Of a stretch of 64,000 nt of DNA, positions 1 to 8,765 are shown one piece after another. Made by a program: the position numbers and the translations under genes. Position 1 is the stretch's first letter, and every line of letters starts with the position of its first letter. The DNA comes from Winogradskyella ludwigii. Its GTDB lineage: Bacteria; Bacteroidota; Bacteroidia; Flavobacteriales; Flavobacteriaceae. The stretch is taken from positions 434,001-498,000 of the forward strand of contig NZ_JABFDF010000002.1 of NCBI RefSeq assembly GCF_013403985.1, given 5' to 3'. The notes beneath the pieces were generated by a model, which saw nothing but the letters and a program-made list of their open reading frames with translations, had not been told where the DNA came from and searched no databases.

Positions 1-238
1 CAACTTTACTTAAAGAATCAATAATTTCAGATAAACTTTCCTCTAACTTATTCGAAAAAAGGATATGTTCTTGCATTTTTAATAATCCTCTTGAAAAACG
101 GCTCTTTCCAGAATTATTCGCCCCAACAAAAATATTGACTTCAGCTATCTCGCTTAATCTATCAATTTTAGCTTTGTCACTTGTATAGTGAGTTTCAGTT
201 AACTCTTTCGCAAGATTTCTAGTAAGTTGTATGTTCAT
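1..238 (-). CDS. AAA/ATP-binding protein, N-terminal fragment cut by the window edge
   Basis: The reverse strand reads open from an ATG at 238 to the window edge, giving 79 residues of an incomplete protein. It contains VNIFVGANNSGKSRFSRGLL, a P-loop (GANNSGKS, residues 39-46) typical of SMC/OLD-like AAA ATPases (AAA_15/AAA_21 type). The rest of the protein lies outside the window, so its partner domain (TOPRIM nuclease or other) cannot be seen. It is divergent from the helicase at 306 with a 67-bp gap. Such ATPases occur alone or in defence systems such as OLD/Gabija; nothing here decides which. Confidence 0.75.
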   Translation of the reverse strand, partial: MNIQLTRNLAKELTETHYTSDKAKIDRLSEIAEVNIFVGANNSGKSRFSRGLLKMQEHILFSNKLEESLSEIIDSLSKV

Positions 239-281
239 ATTGAAATTATATTATATCTAAAAATAGATTAATTTTTAAAAC

Positions 282-289
282 TACCTTTG
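282..289 (+). promoter_or_regulatory. Putative -7 box (TACCTTTG) for the DEAD-box helicase
   Basis: TACCTTTG matches the Bacteroidota -7 consensus TAnnTTTG and lies 16 bp before the ATG at 306. No clear TTTG -33 element is seen at the expected distance upstream, so the assignment rests on the -7 box and its position. Confidence 0.5.
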
Positions 290-305
290 CAACAAACAAA
301 ATTAT

Positions 306-1541
306 ATGTCATTTAAAGACTTACATCTAATAAAACCCATACAAAAAGCTGTTGCAGCTTCTGGTTATGTTGAACCTACTTTGGTACAACAACGTTCTAT
401 TCCACTAATTTTAGATGGTAAAGATGTTATTGTATCTGCACAAACAGGTACAGGAAAAACGGCTGCTTTCGCCTTACCTATTCTTCAGCAATTGTACGAT
501 AAGCAAGATGCTCCAAAAAAGGGTAAGAAAATTAGAGCCTTAATTATAAGTCCAACACGTGAATTAGCCATACAAATTCAAAAGAATTTTAAAACCTATG
601 CTGAGTTTACAACCTTAAAATCTTTAGTGGTTTTTGGTGGTGCTTCTATAGAACCACAAATTGATATGCTAAAAAACGGTGTGGATATTTTAGTTGCCAG
701 TCCTGGTCGTTTACTCGATTTACACAAGCAAGATTACATTAATCTGGATTTTGTTGAAACCTTTGTTTTAGATGAAGCGGATTTAATGCTCGCTATGGGC
801 TTTATTGATGATGTAAAAAAAATTGAACGCCTTTGCCCTAAAGAGAAACAAACCTTATTATTCTCTGCAACGATTCCTTATAAAATTGAAGAATTAGCAA
901 ATACATTGCTTAAAGATCCTGAACGTATTGATGTAACGCCGACAAAATCGGTTGCTAAAAATGTGAATCAAGTATTATATTATGTTCCTAAGCAAAATAA
1001 AATTGAACTGTGTTTACATTTAATGCGTAACACTATTGAAGGCAACGTTCTTATTTTTAGACGTACTAGAAATGGTGTGGATAAATTAGAAGAAACCTTA
1101 TTGAAAAATGGGTTCTCTGTAAATAGTATTCACGGTGATAAACCACAAAGTGAAAGACAAACGGCTTTAAATAAATTTAAAAACGGTTACGTTAAAATTC
1201 TTATTGCTACAGATGTTGCAGCACGTGGTATTGATATTAATGAATTAGACAACGTTCTTAATTTTGATATGCCAGGCATACCCGAAACGTATGTACATCG
1301 AATTGGTAGAACTGGAAGAGCTGGTCATACAGGTAATGCTTACTCATTATGCTCTGCGGACGAAAAGAATTACATAAAAAAGATACAACAAGCTATTAAT
1401 GTTCAGATTCCGGTAGAAACGGAACATCCTTACCCTTTAGATCCTAAAGCGGAACCTATTGTTCACAAAAGACAAGGTAGTAAGTATAAAAAAGGTCGTA
1501 AAAGTGAGGCTTCTAAGAAGAAGAAGAAACGTTGGTATTAA
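306..1541 (+). CDS. DEAD-box ATP-dependent RNA helicase (RhlE-like)
   Basis: A 411-residue helicase with all DEAD-box motifs in order: Q motif (F3 and Q28/29), Walker A AQTGTGKT (45-52), PTREL (83-87), GG, SPGR (132-135), DEAD (156-159), SAT (187-189), then the second RecA domain with ATDVAARGIDI and HRIGRTGRAG. The C-terminus is a short lysine-rich tail ending KKKKKRWY, as in RhlE-type helicases that use a basic tail to hold RNA. The family unwinds short RNA duplexes in ribosome assembly or mRNA decay; which role applies here is not visible. A -7-like box lies 16 bp before the ATG. The DUF2306 gene follows 14 bp later and may be cotranscribed. Confidence 0.96.
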   Translation: MSFKDLHLIKPIQKAVAASGYVEPTLVQQRSIPLILDGKDVIVSAQTGTGKTAAFALPILQQLYDKQDAPKKGKKIRALIISPTRELAIQIQKNFKTYAEFTTLKSLVVFGGASIEPQIDMLKNGVDILVASPGRLLDLHKQDYINLDFVETFVLDEADLMLAMGFIDDVKKIERLCPKEKQTLLFSATIPYKIEELANTLLKDPERIDVTPTKSVAKNVNQVLYYVPKQNKIELCLHLMRNTIEGNVLIFRRTRNGVDKLEETLLKNGFSVNSIHGDKPQSERQTALNKFKNGYVKILIATDVAARGIDINELDNVLNFDMPGIPETYVHRIGRTGRAGHTGNAYSLCSADEKNYIKKIQQAINVQIPVETEHPYPLDPKAEPIVHKRQGSKYKKGRKSEASKKKKKRWY

Positions 1542-1555
1542 TTAGTTGTTAAAGC

Positions 1556-1942
1556 ATGGCATATAAAACCTTAATGTTTCTTCATTTATACACCGTTTTA
1601 CCTTGTGTATTTATTGGTGCTTATCTTTTAATTGTAAAAAAAGGAACTAAAACTCATAAATTTCTTGGTAGAATTTATATGATTTTAATGCTGTTTACAG
1701 CAACCGTGACATTATTTATGCCTGCTGCAGTTGGTGAACGCTTTTTAAATCATTTTGGCTGGATTCACCTCTTTAGCGTTTTAACATTTTGGACTGTACC
1801 AACGGCATATATAGCTATTAAAAAAGGCAATGTAAAAGCTCATAAACGAAAAATGATTTTACTCTACTTTGGTGCAATCATTATCGCTGGCGCTTTTACA
1901 TTAACTCCTGGACGTTATTTACATGCTGTGTTGTTTGGGTAA
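1556..1942 (+). CDS. DUF2306-type integral membrane protein
   Basis: A 128-residue protein with four predicted membrane helices (about 5-25, 38-56, 68-88, 100-118). Conserved histidines sit at membrane edges (HLYT near the start, THKFLG, HFGWIH, KAHKRKM), a layout of the DUF2306 family of small, possibly haem- or redox-associated membrane proteins. Biochemical function is unknown. It starts 14 bp after the helicase stop and ends one base before the convergent stop at 1944, so it is probably the last gene of the helicase transcript. The family call is from the pattern, not a search. Confidence 0.75.
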   Translation: MAYKTLMFLHLYTVLPCVFIGAYLLIVKKGTKTHKFLGRIYMILMLFTATVTLFMPAAVGERFLNHFGWIHLFSVLTFWTVPTAYIAIKKGNVKAHKRKMILLYFGAIIIAGAFTLTPGRYLHAVLFG

Positions 1943-1943
1943 G

Positions 1944-2582
1944 CTACTCAAATTTCATTTCAAAAAGTAAGTAATGTTTAATCCCAAATTTCTCACCCCA
2001 GTTTTCAATATCCTTTCCTGAGGTTCCTACGTCACACCAAGACAAAGAACCATCTTCTCTTTCGTAAGGTAAAATATAAGCTAACAAATAAAACGACTTG
2101 TTATAGCTGATTTCTAAATTGCTTTCATCGGCTAGATTTCTTAAACTATAATTTTCAGAGTCAATAGCTTCATAGGTTTTATTGACACTAAATCTTGGGA
2201 ACTTAAATGTCATTTTTAATTTATTATCTTCGGTATGTTTAGAAATAACTTTCATTTTAAACACCGTATCACTTAAAGTTTCAAATTGCTTAACACCAAT
2301 ACTTCTACTGTCCATAACGGCTGTGTCAGACACTATTTTACCATCCCATATTTCCTTAACAGAGAGCCTGTAACTTTTTCCTTTAAGTTGCTCTCCAGAA
2401 AATTTTAACCTCATATAATCAATGCCTTCAAAACTTAGAATATCACTTACTTCTTCTATATCTGATGCATATTCAGTTTCCATTTTTAAACCCGAATCCG
2501 TTTTAGAATTCGTTTCCTTCTGTTGTGCTAGCAATCCGCTGGAACAATTTAATGCAGCAGCCATAATTAGAATTCTCTTCAT
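1944..2582 (-). CDS. Secreted protein of unknown function, last gene of the sigma-factor operon
   Basis: A 212-residue protein beginning with a signal peptide (MKRILIMAAALNCSSGLLAQ) and a probable cut after LLAQ. The rest is soluble, with many short beta-rich segments, two tryptophans near the end (LSWCDVG, IENWGEKFG) and no motif I recognise. It begins 3 bp after the end of the 390-residue secreted protein and so belongs to the ECF sigma / anti-sigma operon. It could be part of the envelope function that this sigma factor controls. No family assigned. Confidence 0.7.
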   Translation of the reverse strand: MKRILIMAAALNCSSGLLAQQKETNSKTDSGLKMETEYASDIEEVSDILSFEGIDYMRLKFSGEQLKGKSYRLSVKEIWDGKIVSDTAVMDSRSIGVKQFETLSDTVFKMKVISKHTEDNKLKMTFKFPRFSVNKTYEAIDSENYSLRNLADESNLEISYNKSFYLLAYILPYEREDGSLSWCDVGTSGKDIENWGEKFGIKHYLLFEMKFE

Positions 2583-2585
2583 AAA

Positions 2586-3758
2586 TTAATTGTTTGTTTT
2601 TTTGATTGAATCGTTGTATGAATAAATAATACCATGGATAATATCGAAGAAAATCTCACCTGAAAACTCACCTTTCCCTTGTGATTTTCGTTCCATCATA
2701 TTAAACTTCTCCCCTTTCTTGGTAGGCTGCATTTCTATGGTATACTTGCCAATAAAATTCTTAGTGTTATTGCCTATCACTTTAAAACTGTAATCTAATT
2801 TGGGATAAAAGAAATGTATCTTAGAATATTCTGAATACAGATTAAAACGCTTAAAATCTTTAGCCCAATTATAAAAATAATACTCACTATTAAAATCCGT
2901 TATGGTTACATTCTTTTGAATTTCTCCTATTTCAAGCTTTGAGAATTCTGATGTAATTTTAGTGTTTTGAATACTTCCTATTTTACTGTTTCTTAAATTA
3001 ATAAATTCAAAATCACCGCCATCAATCGCTATAGCTTCCAATGTTGCATTCTCAATTTTAATTTTATTATATGGATTTGATATTTCTTTAGTTTTTAAAG
3101 CCCCACCAATTAGCGTTCCTGTAAATTCATTTCTTAGATGATGTCTTATGTATAATCCTGATTCTTTCGCATTGACTGTTAATTTTAAATACGGTGGAAT
3201 TTTAATTGTAAAACGACTTCGCATCATTTTTATACCTCCTTTTTTAAAATTAGTCACCTTACCATTTTTGTCTACTTTTTTAAAACGATCGTTAATATAT
3301 TTCAAAGAATTACCTTGTATACTGTGATTATTCTGTTCTATTTCTAAACGTAATGTATCTAATGATTTACGACTGACAGAATCCTTTTTAGACTCAAAAA
3401 ATGATTGGTTTATAGTAATAGCATCTGTTGTTTTAAATTCATAAGTTTCGATTGAAATTTTATTTTCACTACTAGCATTGAGTGTAATATGATTATCAAA
3501 TTTACCGACCTCTACTTTTATCTCATCCAAAAAGGAATTAATTTCTTTCTTTGAATACCCATCAAATTCCATAATATAATCCACATGAACTTTCCCATCT
3601 ATGGACTCTTCCAACGCCACTGTAACATTCTCTAAATTGAAGATAGCTGTGGTAGTTTTATTGGTTGTAAAAGACTCGCTATGAATCTTATGTTGTTGCG
3701 CATTTAGCATAACTGATGTGATGAGTATCAGTGCTAAAAATCTATATCGTACTTTCAT
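2586..3758 (-). CDS. Secreted beta-rich protein (DUF4097-like), third gene of the sigma-factor operon
   Basis: A 390-residue protein with an N-terminal signal peptide (residues 1-20, ending LNAQ). The central part (about 170-300) has repeating short beta strands of the sort seen in DUF4097/adhesin-like right-handed beta-helix proteins, for example IKIENATLEAIAIDGGDFEF. No enzyme motif is visible. Its start overlaps the end of the anti-sigma gene by 17 bp, which implies translational coupling. Proteins of this type often sit beside ECF sigma operons in Bacteroidota, but the function is not established. The DUF4097 label is tentative. Confidence 0.65.
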   Translation of the reverse strand: MKVRYRFLALILITSVMLNAQQHKIHSESFTTNKTTTAIFNLENVTVALEESIDGKVHVDYIMEFDGYSKKEINSFLDEIKVEVGKFDNHITLNASSENKISIETYEFKTTDAITINQSFFESKKDSVSRKSLDTLRLEIEQNNHSIQGNSLKYINDRFKKVDKNGKVTNFKKGGIKMMRSRFTIKIPPYLKLTVNAKESGLYIRHHLRNEFTGTLIGGALKTKEISNPYNKIKIENATLEAIAIDGGDFEFINLRNSKIGSIQNTKITSEFSKLEIGEIQKNVTITDFNSEYYFYNWAKDFKRFNLYSEYSKIHFFYPKLDYSFKVIGNNTKNFIGKYTIEMQPTKKGEKFNMMERKSQGKGEFSGEIFFDIIHGIIYSYNDSIKKTNN

Positions 3759-4263
3759 TCTGTTCGTTGTTTTGATTTAATATGTTGATGTGCTTTTGAA
3801 TATCTTTTAAAATTTGAAGTCGTGTTTGAAGATTTTCAACGAGTGCTTCAATGACTAAAATGTTATTAGCATCGTCTTTAAACTGTAAAGAAATAACTTT
3901 GTAATCTGCATCTAATTCCTCTAGTTTTTTTCTGAAACGTTCTACCAAAACGGCATCGTCTGCGATAGCTATAAAACTCTGCCATTCGGTTTCAATATCT
4001 TTAAGATACTCTGCCTCTACAGCTTCTACTTGCGCTATAATTGGTGACACTTGATTTAGTTCTGGTTTTGCTTCCTTTTGCATTACATTAAACCCAATAG
4101 TTAATGCTATAATTAAAATGGCCGCTGCACTTAACCATGCATAAGGACGTCGTTTTGGTTGGGATTGCTTTTTGAGTCTTTCTCTAAACTCTATTCTATG
4201 GTTTTCCGGAAGCGTTTTTAAATTATCTTCCTCATTAAATAGGTTTCTAATATCTTGCTTCAT
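3742..4263 (-). CDS. Putative membrane-bound anti-sigma factor
   Basis: A 173-residue protein with a charged N-terminal cytoplasmic part (1-38), one membrane helix (about 42-60, YAWLSAAAILIIALTIGFNV) and a periplasmic part rich in acidic and heptad-like residues (75-165) that probably forms a coiled coil. It starts 17 bp inside the end of the ECF sigma gene, the usual place for its anti-sigma partner. There is no zinc-binding HxxxCxxC motif, so it is not a ZAS-type anti-sigma. Role as sigma inhibitor is inferred from layout and topology only. Confidence 0.7.
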   Translation of the reverse strand: MKQDIRNLFNEEDNLKTLPENHRIEFRERLKKQSQPKRRPYAWLSAAAILIIALTIGFNVMQKEAKPELNQVSPIIAQVEAVEAEYLKDIETEWQSFIAIADDAVLVERFRKKLEELDADYKVISLQFKDDANNILVIEALVENLQTRLQILKDIQKHINILNQNNEQNESTI

Positions 4264-4792
4264 TGTACTTTTGTTTTAATAGGTCTTGTAATTTTAATTT
4301 TCCGCGTCTTAAATGTGTACGTGATGTTTTTACGGGAATTTCTAAAATCTCTGAAATCTCTTCGTGATCGTAGCCTTCTAGCAAATAAAGCTTCACTACG
4401 ATTCTATGTTTTTCGTTTAACTGCTCAATGGCAAATAAAATCTCTTGCTTCGTAATTGTTGTATCAAATTGCCAATCGTCTTCGTTTATAATTTGCAACT
4501 CTGATACTTCTACGGCTTCAAACTCTAACTTATTTTTCTTTAAAACATCTAAACATTGGTTGATGATAATTCGTTTTAACCATGCTCCGAAAGTCGCTTC
4601 TGGCTTATACGATTCAATATGTCTAAACGCTTTTAAAAAGCCTTCTTGCATCGCATCTTTTGCATCTTCATCATTTAGATAACGACAAGCAATGGTATAC
4701 ATCGCCTGACTGTACTTATCATAAACTTGCATTTGTGCAACTTCATTTCCTTTTTTGCAAAGCTTAATAAGTTTAGTCTCTAATTTATGCAT
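4247..4792 (-). CDS. ECF-type RNA polymerase sigma-70 factor
   Basis: A 181-residue sigma factor. Region 2 runs from about residue 25 to 90 (YLNDEDAKDAMQEGFLKAF, then FGAWLKRIIINQCLD). Region 4 covers about 125-175 with the helix-turn-helix YDHEEISEILEIPVKTSRTH. There is no region 1.1 or 3, so it is an ECF/SigW-like factor. It is first in an operon with an anti-sigma candidate and two secreted proteins, all with tight or overlapping junctions, so it probably responds to envelope stress. A GAAACCCC stretch on the minus strand upstream (near 4835-4842) might belong to an autoregulated promoter, but I cannot confirm it. Confidence 0.93.
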   Translation of the reverse strand: MHKLETKLIKLCKKGNEVAQMQVYDKYSQAMYTIACRYLNDEDAKDAMQEGFLKAFRHIESYKPEATFGAWLKRIIINQCLDVLKKNKLEFEAVEVSELQIINEDDWQFDTTITKQEILFAIEQLNEKHRIVVKLYLLEGYDHEEISEILEIPVKTSRTHLRRGKLKLQDLLKQKYNEARY

Positions 4793-5000
4793 TGGGTTGG
4801 TTAGCGGTTTCTATTATAAAAACGACAAAATAATATTGGGGTTTCAAATTATTACAAAAAACATCGAATTACTTAAACTTTTCAGAATTTAATAGTCTTT
4901 TATTGTAATGCTAAATTTATTTCAGCATCTTTAATCCTTTGCTACACGTTATCTATAACTTAAAAACAGATTCGTGTAATTAAAATTAAATAACATAAAA

Positions 5001-5978
5001 ATGTATAAAACATTAGCCTTATTTCTTTTCATTAGCCAAATTACATTTTCTCAAATAACAATTAAAGACAGTATAACATCATATCCTGTAAGTTACGCAA
5101 CCATCTCTTTTGGAAATGGTAACGGTCTTTTTGCCGATGACGAAGGTCAATTTATTTTCACAAAGAAATTATATCTAGATATTGATTCGCTTTATATTTC
5201 TGCTTTAGGTTTTAAAGACCTTAATGTTGCTACACATAATTTACCTACAGAATTGTTAATGCAACCTGAAGCACATCAATTAGATGCTGTTATAATTGGT
5301 AATAAAGTGGATAGAAAGTTTAAAGTAGAAAAACTAAAACCGTATTTAGACGACGACTATTACAAATGCTGGCTACCCACAATAGAATCTGAAATTGCCG
5401 TATATTTTCCTAAAACAACTTCTAAAGATCAGAAACTGTCTGAGATATTATTCCCTATTGCATTAGAATCAAAAGATTGGAGTAAGCGAAATAAATCTAA
5501 TAGTGAGAAAAAACGCTTCTCAACGTTATTTAAAGTAAAATTCTATGCAAACAATAACGGCGTTCCTGGTAAGGTTTTAACTTACGAAACGACTGTTTTT
5601 AGAGCAACTGAAAAGGATGGAGATTTTCATATGTTGAATGTCGATAACTATGATATTTATATTCCTGAGAATGGTTTTTTTGTGTCGCTGCAAGTTTTAG
5701 GTTATACCAACAAAGACGGAAAATTATTACCAAACAAAAAGTATAAAGAGATAAAATCTAAACATGGTGATATTGTTAAAATACCAACCAATTTTAGACC
5801 ATTATTACCTTTTACAGATGAAATTGAAAGTAAAAACACCTTTATAAAACGGGTTTTTATTAATGGAAATAATTGGGTGAAATTTGATAACGGCAATCAA
5901 TTTAAATCTAGTTTATTAGACAAGAATCTATTTAATTACGGAATCGGTCTAACGTATAAAACTTATAAAGATGAATGA
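5001..5978 (+). CDS. Secreted carboxypeptidase-regulatory-like protein
   Basis: A 325-residue protein with a signal peptide (ALFLFISQITFSQ, cut near residue 18). It then has a carboxypeptidase-D-regulatory-like beta-sandwich (about 19-100) with the pattern IKDSITSYPVSYATISFGN and a DDEGQFIF turn, as in the first domain of TonB receptors. There is no TonB plug or barrel after it; the remaining 220 residues resemble a second beta domain. Such stand-alone proteins are common in flavobacteria and of unknown role. It is divergent from the sigma operon, separated by 208 bp. Confidence 0.75.
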   Translation: MYKTLALFLFISQITFSQITIKDSITSYPVSYATISFGNGNGLFADDEGQFIFTKKLYLDIDSLYISALGFKDLNVATHNLPTELLMQPEAHQLDAVIIGNKVDRKFKVEKLKPYLDDDYYKCWLPTIESEIAVYFPKTTSKDQKLSEILFPIALESKDWSKRNKSNSEKKRFSTLFKVKFYANNNGVPGKVLTYETTVFRATEKDGDFHMLNVDNYDIYIPENGFFVSLQVLGYTNKDGKLLPNKKYKEIKSKHGDIVKIPTNFRPLLPFTDEIESKNTFIKRVFINGNNWVKFDNGNQFKSSLLDKNLFNYGIGLTYKTYKDE

Positions 5979-6048
5979 CCTCATTGGTCTATACCTCTTC
6001 AATTCTAATTAACATATTAGGCTTGGATATATTTAAACTAATTACCTT

Positions 6049-7224
6049 TTGAAAACTAAAACAGGTACAAATAAATGGGTTTTGCCCATAATTATATTTT
6101 CGCAATTTTGTTGTACTTCGTTATGGTTTGCAGGAAATTCTATTATTGATGATTTAATATCATTCTTTAACCTGAATTCAGAGTCTCTTGGCTATATCAG
6201 TTCTTCCGTACAATTTGGATTTATAATTGGCACTTTTATTTTTGCTATTCTTACTTTAAGTGATCGGTTTTCTCCATCTCGTGTGTTTTTTATTTGTGCC
6301 ATTTTTGGCGCTAGTTTTAATCTCGGCATGCTTTATTCTAACAATACGCTTTTTACCATACTTGGATTTAGATTTTTAACAGGATTTAGTTTAGCTGGTA
6401 TTTATCCTGTTGGGATGAAAATTGCTGCAGATCATTTTGAAAAAGGTTTAGGTAAATCTCTTAGTTTCTTAATTGCCGCCTTAGTCTTAGGTACTGCATT
6501 TCCGTATCTTATTCAGTCTTTTGATTTCAATATTAAATGGGAAATGGTTATTTGGACAACGTCCATTCTAGCTTTAATTGGAGGTGTTCTTATTTTTCTA
6601 TTGGTTCCAAATGGACCTTACCAAAAACTAGCTGATAAATTTGACATTTCAAAAATTCTAAATGTTTTTAAAAAGTCTAGTTTCCGATCTGCAGCTTTTG
6701 GATATTTTGGACATATGTGGGAACTCTATGCCTTTTGGACTTTTGTGCCAATATTACTTATAATGCATTCTAATCTTCATAATGTATCACTGAATATTCC
6801 TTTATTTTCGTTTATCATTATAGCTTCAGGAACAGTATCTTGTATTTTAGGTGGTTTCATTTCTAAAAGATTAGGTATTAAAAAAACAGCTATTTTAACC
6901 TTAACTATTTCAGGGATCTGTTGCTTGCTATCACCTGTCTTTTTTATGATAAACTCTACTCCTCTATTTATAATTTTCTTAATTATTTGGGGAATGGCAG
7001 TGATTGCAGATTCACCATTATTTTCTACAATGGTTGCTCAGAATTGCGAAGCACAGTCTATTGGTACAGCTTTAACAATTGTAAATTGTCTTGGCTTTTC
7101 ACTTACAATTGTAAGTATTCAATTATTAAACGCTATTATAAATAATAATTTCTATCCTGAGTACGCTTTTATGATTCTGGCTTTAGGACCAATTATTGGA
7201 CTCATTTACCTGAAGAAAACATAG
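6049..7224 (+). CDS. Major facilitator superfamily transporter
   Basis: A 391-residue membrane protein with about 12 predicted helices in two halves of six. A long cytoplasmic loop lies between helices 6 and 7 (about 183-212). The loop after helix 2 has a degenerate MFS motif (ILTLSDRFSPSR). The start is TTG: the frame has a TAA at 6034-6036 and no ATG until far inside helix 1, so TTG at 6049 is the only start that keeps the first helix. The substrate is not evident; the sequence is nearest in feel to CynX/NimT-like or drug-type MFS proteins. Confidence 0.85.
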   Translation: MKTKTGTNKWVLPIIIFSQFCCTSLWFAGNSIIDDLISFFNLNSESLGYISSSVQFGFIIGTFIFAILTLSDRFSPSRVFFICAIFGASFNLGMLYSNNTLFTILGFRFLTGFSLAGIYPVGMKIAADHFEKGLGKSLSFLIAALVLGTAFPYLIQSFDFNIKWEMVIWTTSILALIGGVLIFLLVPNGPYQKLADKFDISKILNVFKKSSFRSAAFGYFGHMWELYAFWTFVPILLIMHSNLHNVSLNIPLFSFIIIASGTVSCILGGFISKRLGIKKTAILTLTISGICCLLSPVFFMINSTPLFIIFLIIWGMAVIADSPLFSTMVAQNCEAQSIGTALTIVNCLGFSLTIVSIQLLNAIINNNFYPEYAFMILALGPIIGLIYLKKT

Positions 7225-7225
7225 G

Positions 7226-7915
7226 TTATTCTATCTCAAAATCGAAATACGTTTTAGGAAAAGGCTCCCAACGTAACGTAAAATGCCACCATTCTTTTGG
7301 ATAATTTCTAAAATTATGCTTTAACATTACGGTTTGTAGTAATTGCCTATTTTTCTTTTGTATTTCTGTAAGATCGTTGTGTTCTACCCAAGATTCCTCT
7401 CCAAAGAAATCAAAAGGACTCCCCATGTCTAAAGGTTCGCTGGTCTCTCCATCAATAATAGTTAAGTCTAAAGTGCTTCCTCTACTATGTCCTGAACGCG
7501 AAGCAATATAACCTGCATTAAACAAGTTTCGTTTATTAACTTCTGGGTAAAATTCTGATTTACTAATAGTATCATTTAATTGTCGTGCCCAACGAATAAA
7601 ATGATTCACAGCACGTTGTGGTCTATAGCCATCATACACTTTTAAACATAAGTTTTGTTGTTGTAATTCGTCTTGAACCAATTTAAGTTTTTCCGCTGTA
7701 CCTTTTGTAATAATTAATCGATTAGCCTTATAACCATCTATAGTATCTCCAACAAAGTTATGATCAGAAAAATAGCGTAATTCAACATCTAAATCTGGAA
7801 TAATAGATTTTGCGTAAACAAAACCCTCAGGTAAACTCTGCTCTTGCTGAAAGCTAAAAGTTATTAGCAACAGACTTGCGATATAAAAAAGCGTTTTATA
7901 ATTCATATTATGCAC
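7226..7915 (-). CDS. D-alanyl-D-alanine dipeptidase (VanX/DdpX family)
   Basis: A 229-residue protein with a signal peptide or membrane anchor (residues 5-22), followed by a VanX-family peptidase M15D domain. Visible zinc ligands are H143 and D150 in SGHSRGSTLD and H211 in EWWH, with E208 as the general base; the substrate-binding arginine is in DGYRPQ (R98). The family cleaves D-Ala-D-Ala to D-alanine. In organisms without vancomycin resistance genes, as here, it most likely recycles peptidoglycan dipeptide in the periplasm. No VanH/A/S/R genes are nearby. It is convergent with the MFS gene (1 bp gap) and divergent from the AlkB-like gene. Confidence 0.92.
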   Translation of the reverse strand: MHNMNYKTLFYIASLLLITFSFQQEQSLPEGFVYAKSIIPDLDVELRYFSDHNFVGDTIDGYKANRLIITKGTAEKLKLVQDELQQQNLCLKVYDGYRPQRAVNHFIRWARQLNDTISKSEFYPEVNKRNLFNAGYIASRSGHSRGSTLDLTIIDGETSEPLDMGSPFDFFGEESWVEHNDLTEIQKKNRQLLQTVMLKHNFRNYPKEWWHFTLRWEPFPKTYFDFEIE

Positions 7916-7938
7916 TAATTTAGTAACAAAAATAAACT

Positions 7939-8544
7939 ATGAACCTGTTTTCTCAAGAGAAAAACCATTTTAAACTTCCTAATGCAGAATTAATTTACGT
8001 TCCTAATTGTTTCTCTAAGGATGACTCTGATACTTATTTTAAAAATTTAAAACTGACAACCGATTGGCAACATGATGATATCACTATATTTGGAAAAACA
8101 TATAAGCAACCCAGATTAACAGCGCTTTTTGGTGATTCTGACAAACCATATAGCTATTCTAATATTGAAATGCTTCCTAAGCCATTGACGTCAATATTAA
8201 AAACAATAAAACAACAAACAGAAAATATAACGAACCACAATTTCAATACCGTTTTGGCCAATTATTACAGAAATGGTAACGATAGTAATGGTTGGCATGC
8301 AGATAACGAAAAAGAACTAGGAATAAACCCTATAATTGCCTCTGTAAGTTTTGGAGAAACGCGCCCATTTCATTTTAAACACAGACACATCAAAGAACAG
8401 CGCTATAAACTGAATTTAGAACACGGCAGTTTATTAATTATGAAAGGGGAAATGCAGCACTATTGGTTACACCAAATAGCAAAAACAAAAAAAAGTATTG
8501 GTGAACGTATCAATCTTACTTTTAGAACTATTGTAAGTGATTAA
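7939..8544 (+). CDS. AlkB-like 2-oxoglutarate/Fe(II) dioxygenase
   Basis: A 201-residue protein of AlkB type (2OG-FeII_Oxy_2). Iron ligands are H120 and D122 (GWHADNE) and H178 (HYWLHQI). The 2-oxoglutarate site is R190 and R196 in RINLTFR, with N192 between. The NYYRNGNDSNGWH segment matches the ALKBH2/3 and bacterial group that repairs 1-methyladenine and 3-methylcytosine in DNA or RNA by oxidative demethylation. It stands alone, divergent from the dipeptidase with 23 bp between starts, and is followed by a terminator at 8586-8613. No Ada operon is nearby. Confidence 0.92.
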   Translation: MNLFSQEKNHFKLPNAELIYVPNCFSKDDSDTYFKNLKLTTDWQHDDITIFGKTYKQPRLTALFGDSDKPYSYSNIEMLPKPLTSILKTIKQQTENITNHNFNTVLANYYRNGNDSNGWHADNEKELGINPIIASVSFGETRPFHFKHRHIKEQRYKLNLEHGSLLIMKGEMQHYWLHQIAKTKKSIGERINLTFRTIVSD

Positions 8545-8585
8545 ATCAGTTATAAATAAAGTAAAACCGAAACTATAAAACACAA

Positions 8586-8613
8586 AAAACCGAGATCCCT
8601 CAATCTCGGTTTT
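8586..8613 (+). terminator. Intrinsic terminator after the AlkB-like gene
   Basis: An 11-bp stem AAAACCGAGAT / ATCTCGGTTTT with a 6-base loop, ending in TTTT, lies 42 bp after the stop codon. The A/T flanks make it able to work in both directions. Confidence 0.85.
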
Positions 8614-8765
8614 CGTTATTTGCTTTTTTCTTTGCTGGTAGATTCAGGGTCTCTAATTCAACACAACACAAGGCAAATATTAATTAATTAATCCATTGAA
8701 CTAAAACCTAAATTTCAGTACACTTCAAATATATAATTCATTTTTAAATACAACGCTTAAAAACA

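Noticed and set aside
1..238. Part of an anti-phage defence system
   Set aside because: Only 79 residues of a P-loop protein are in the window. No nuclease, helicase partner or other defence gene can be linked to it.
7226..7915. Vancomycin resistance cluster
   Set aside because: The VanX-type enzyme is alone. VanA/VanH-like and two-component van genes are absent.
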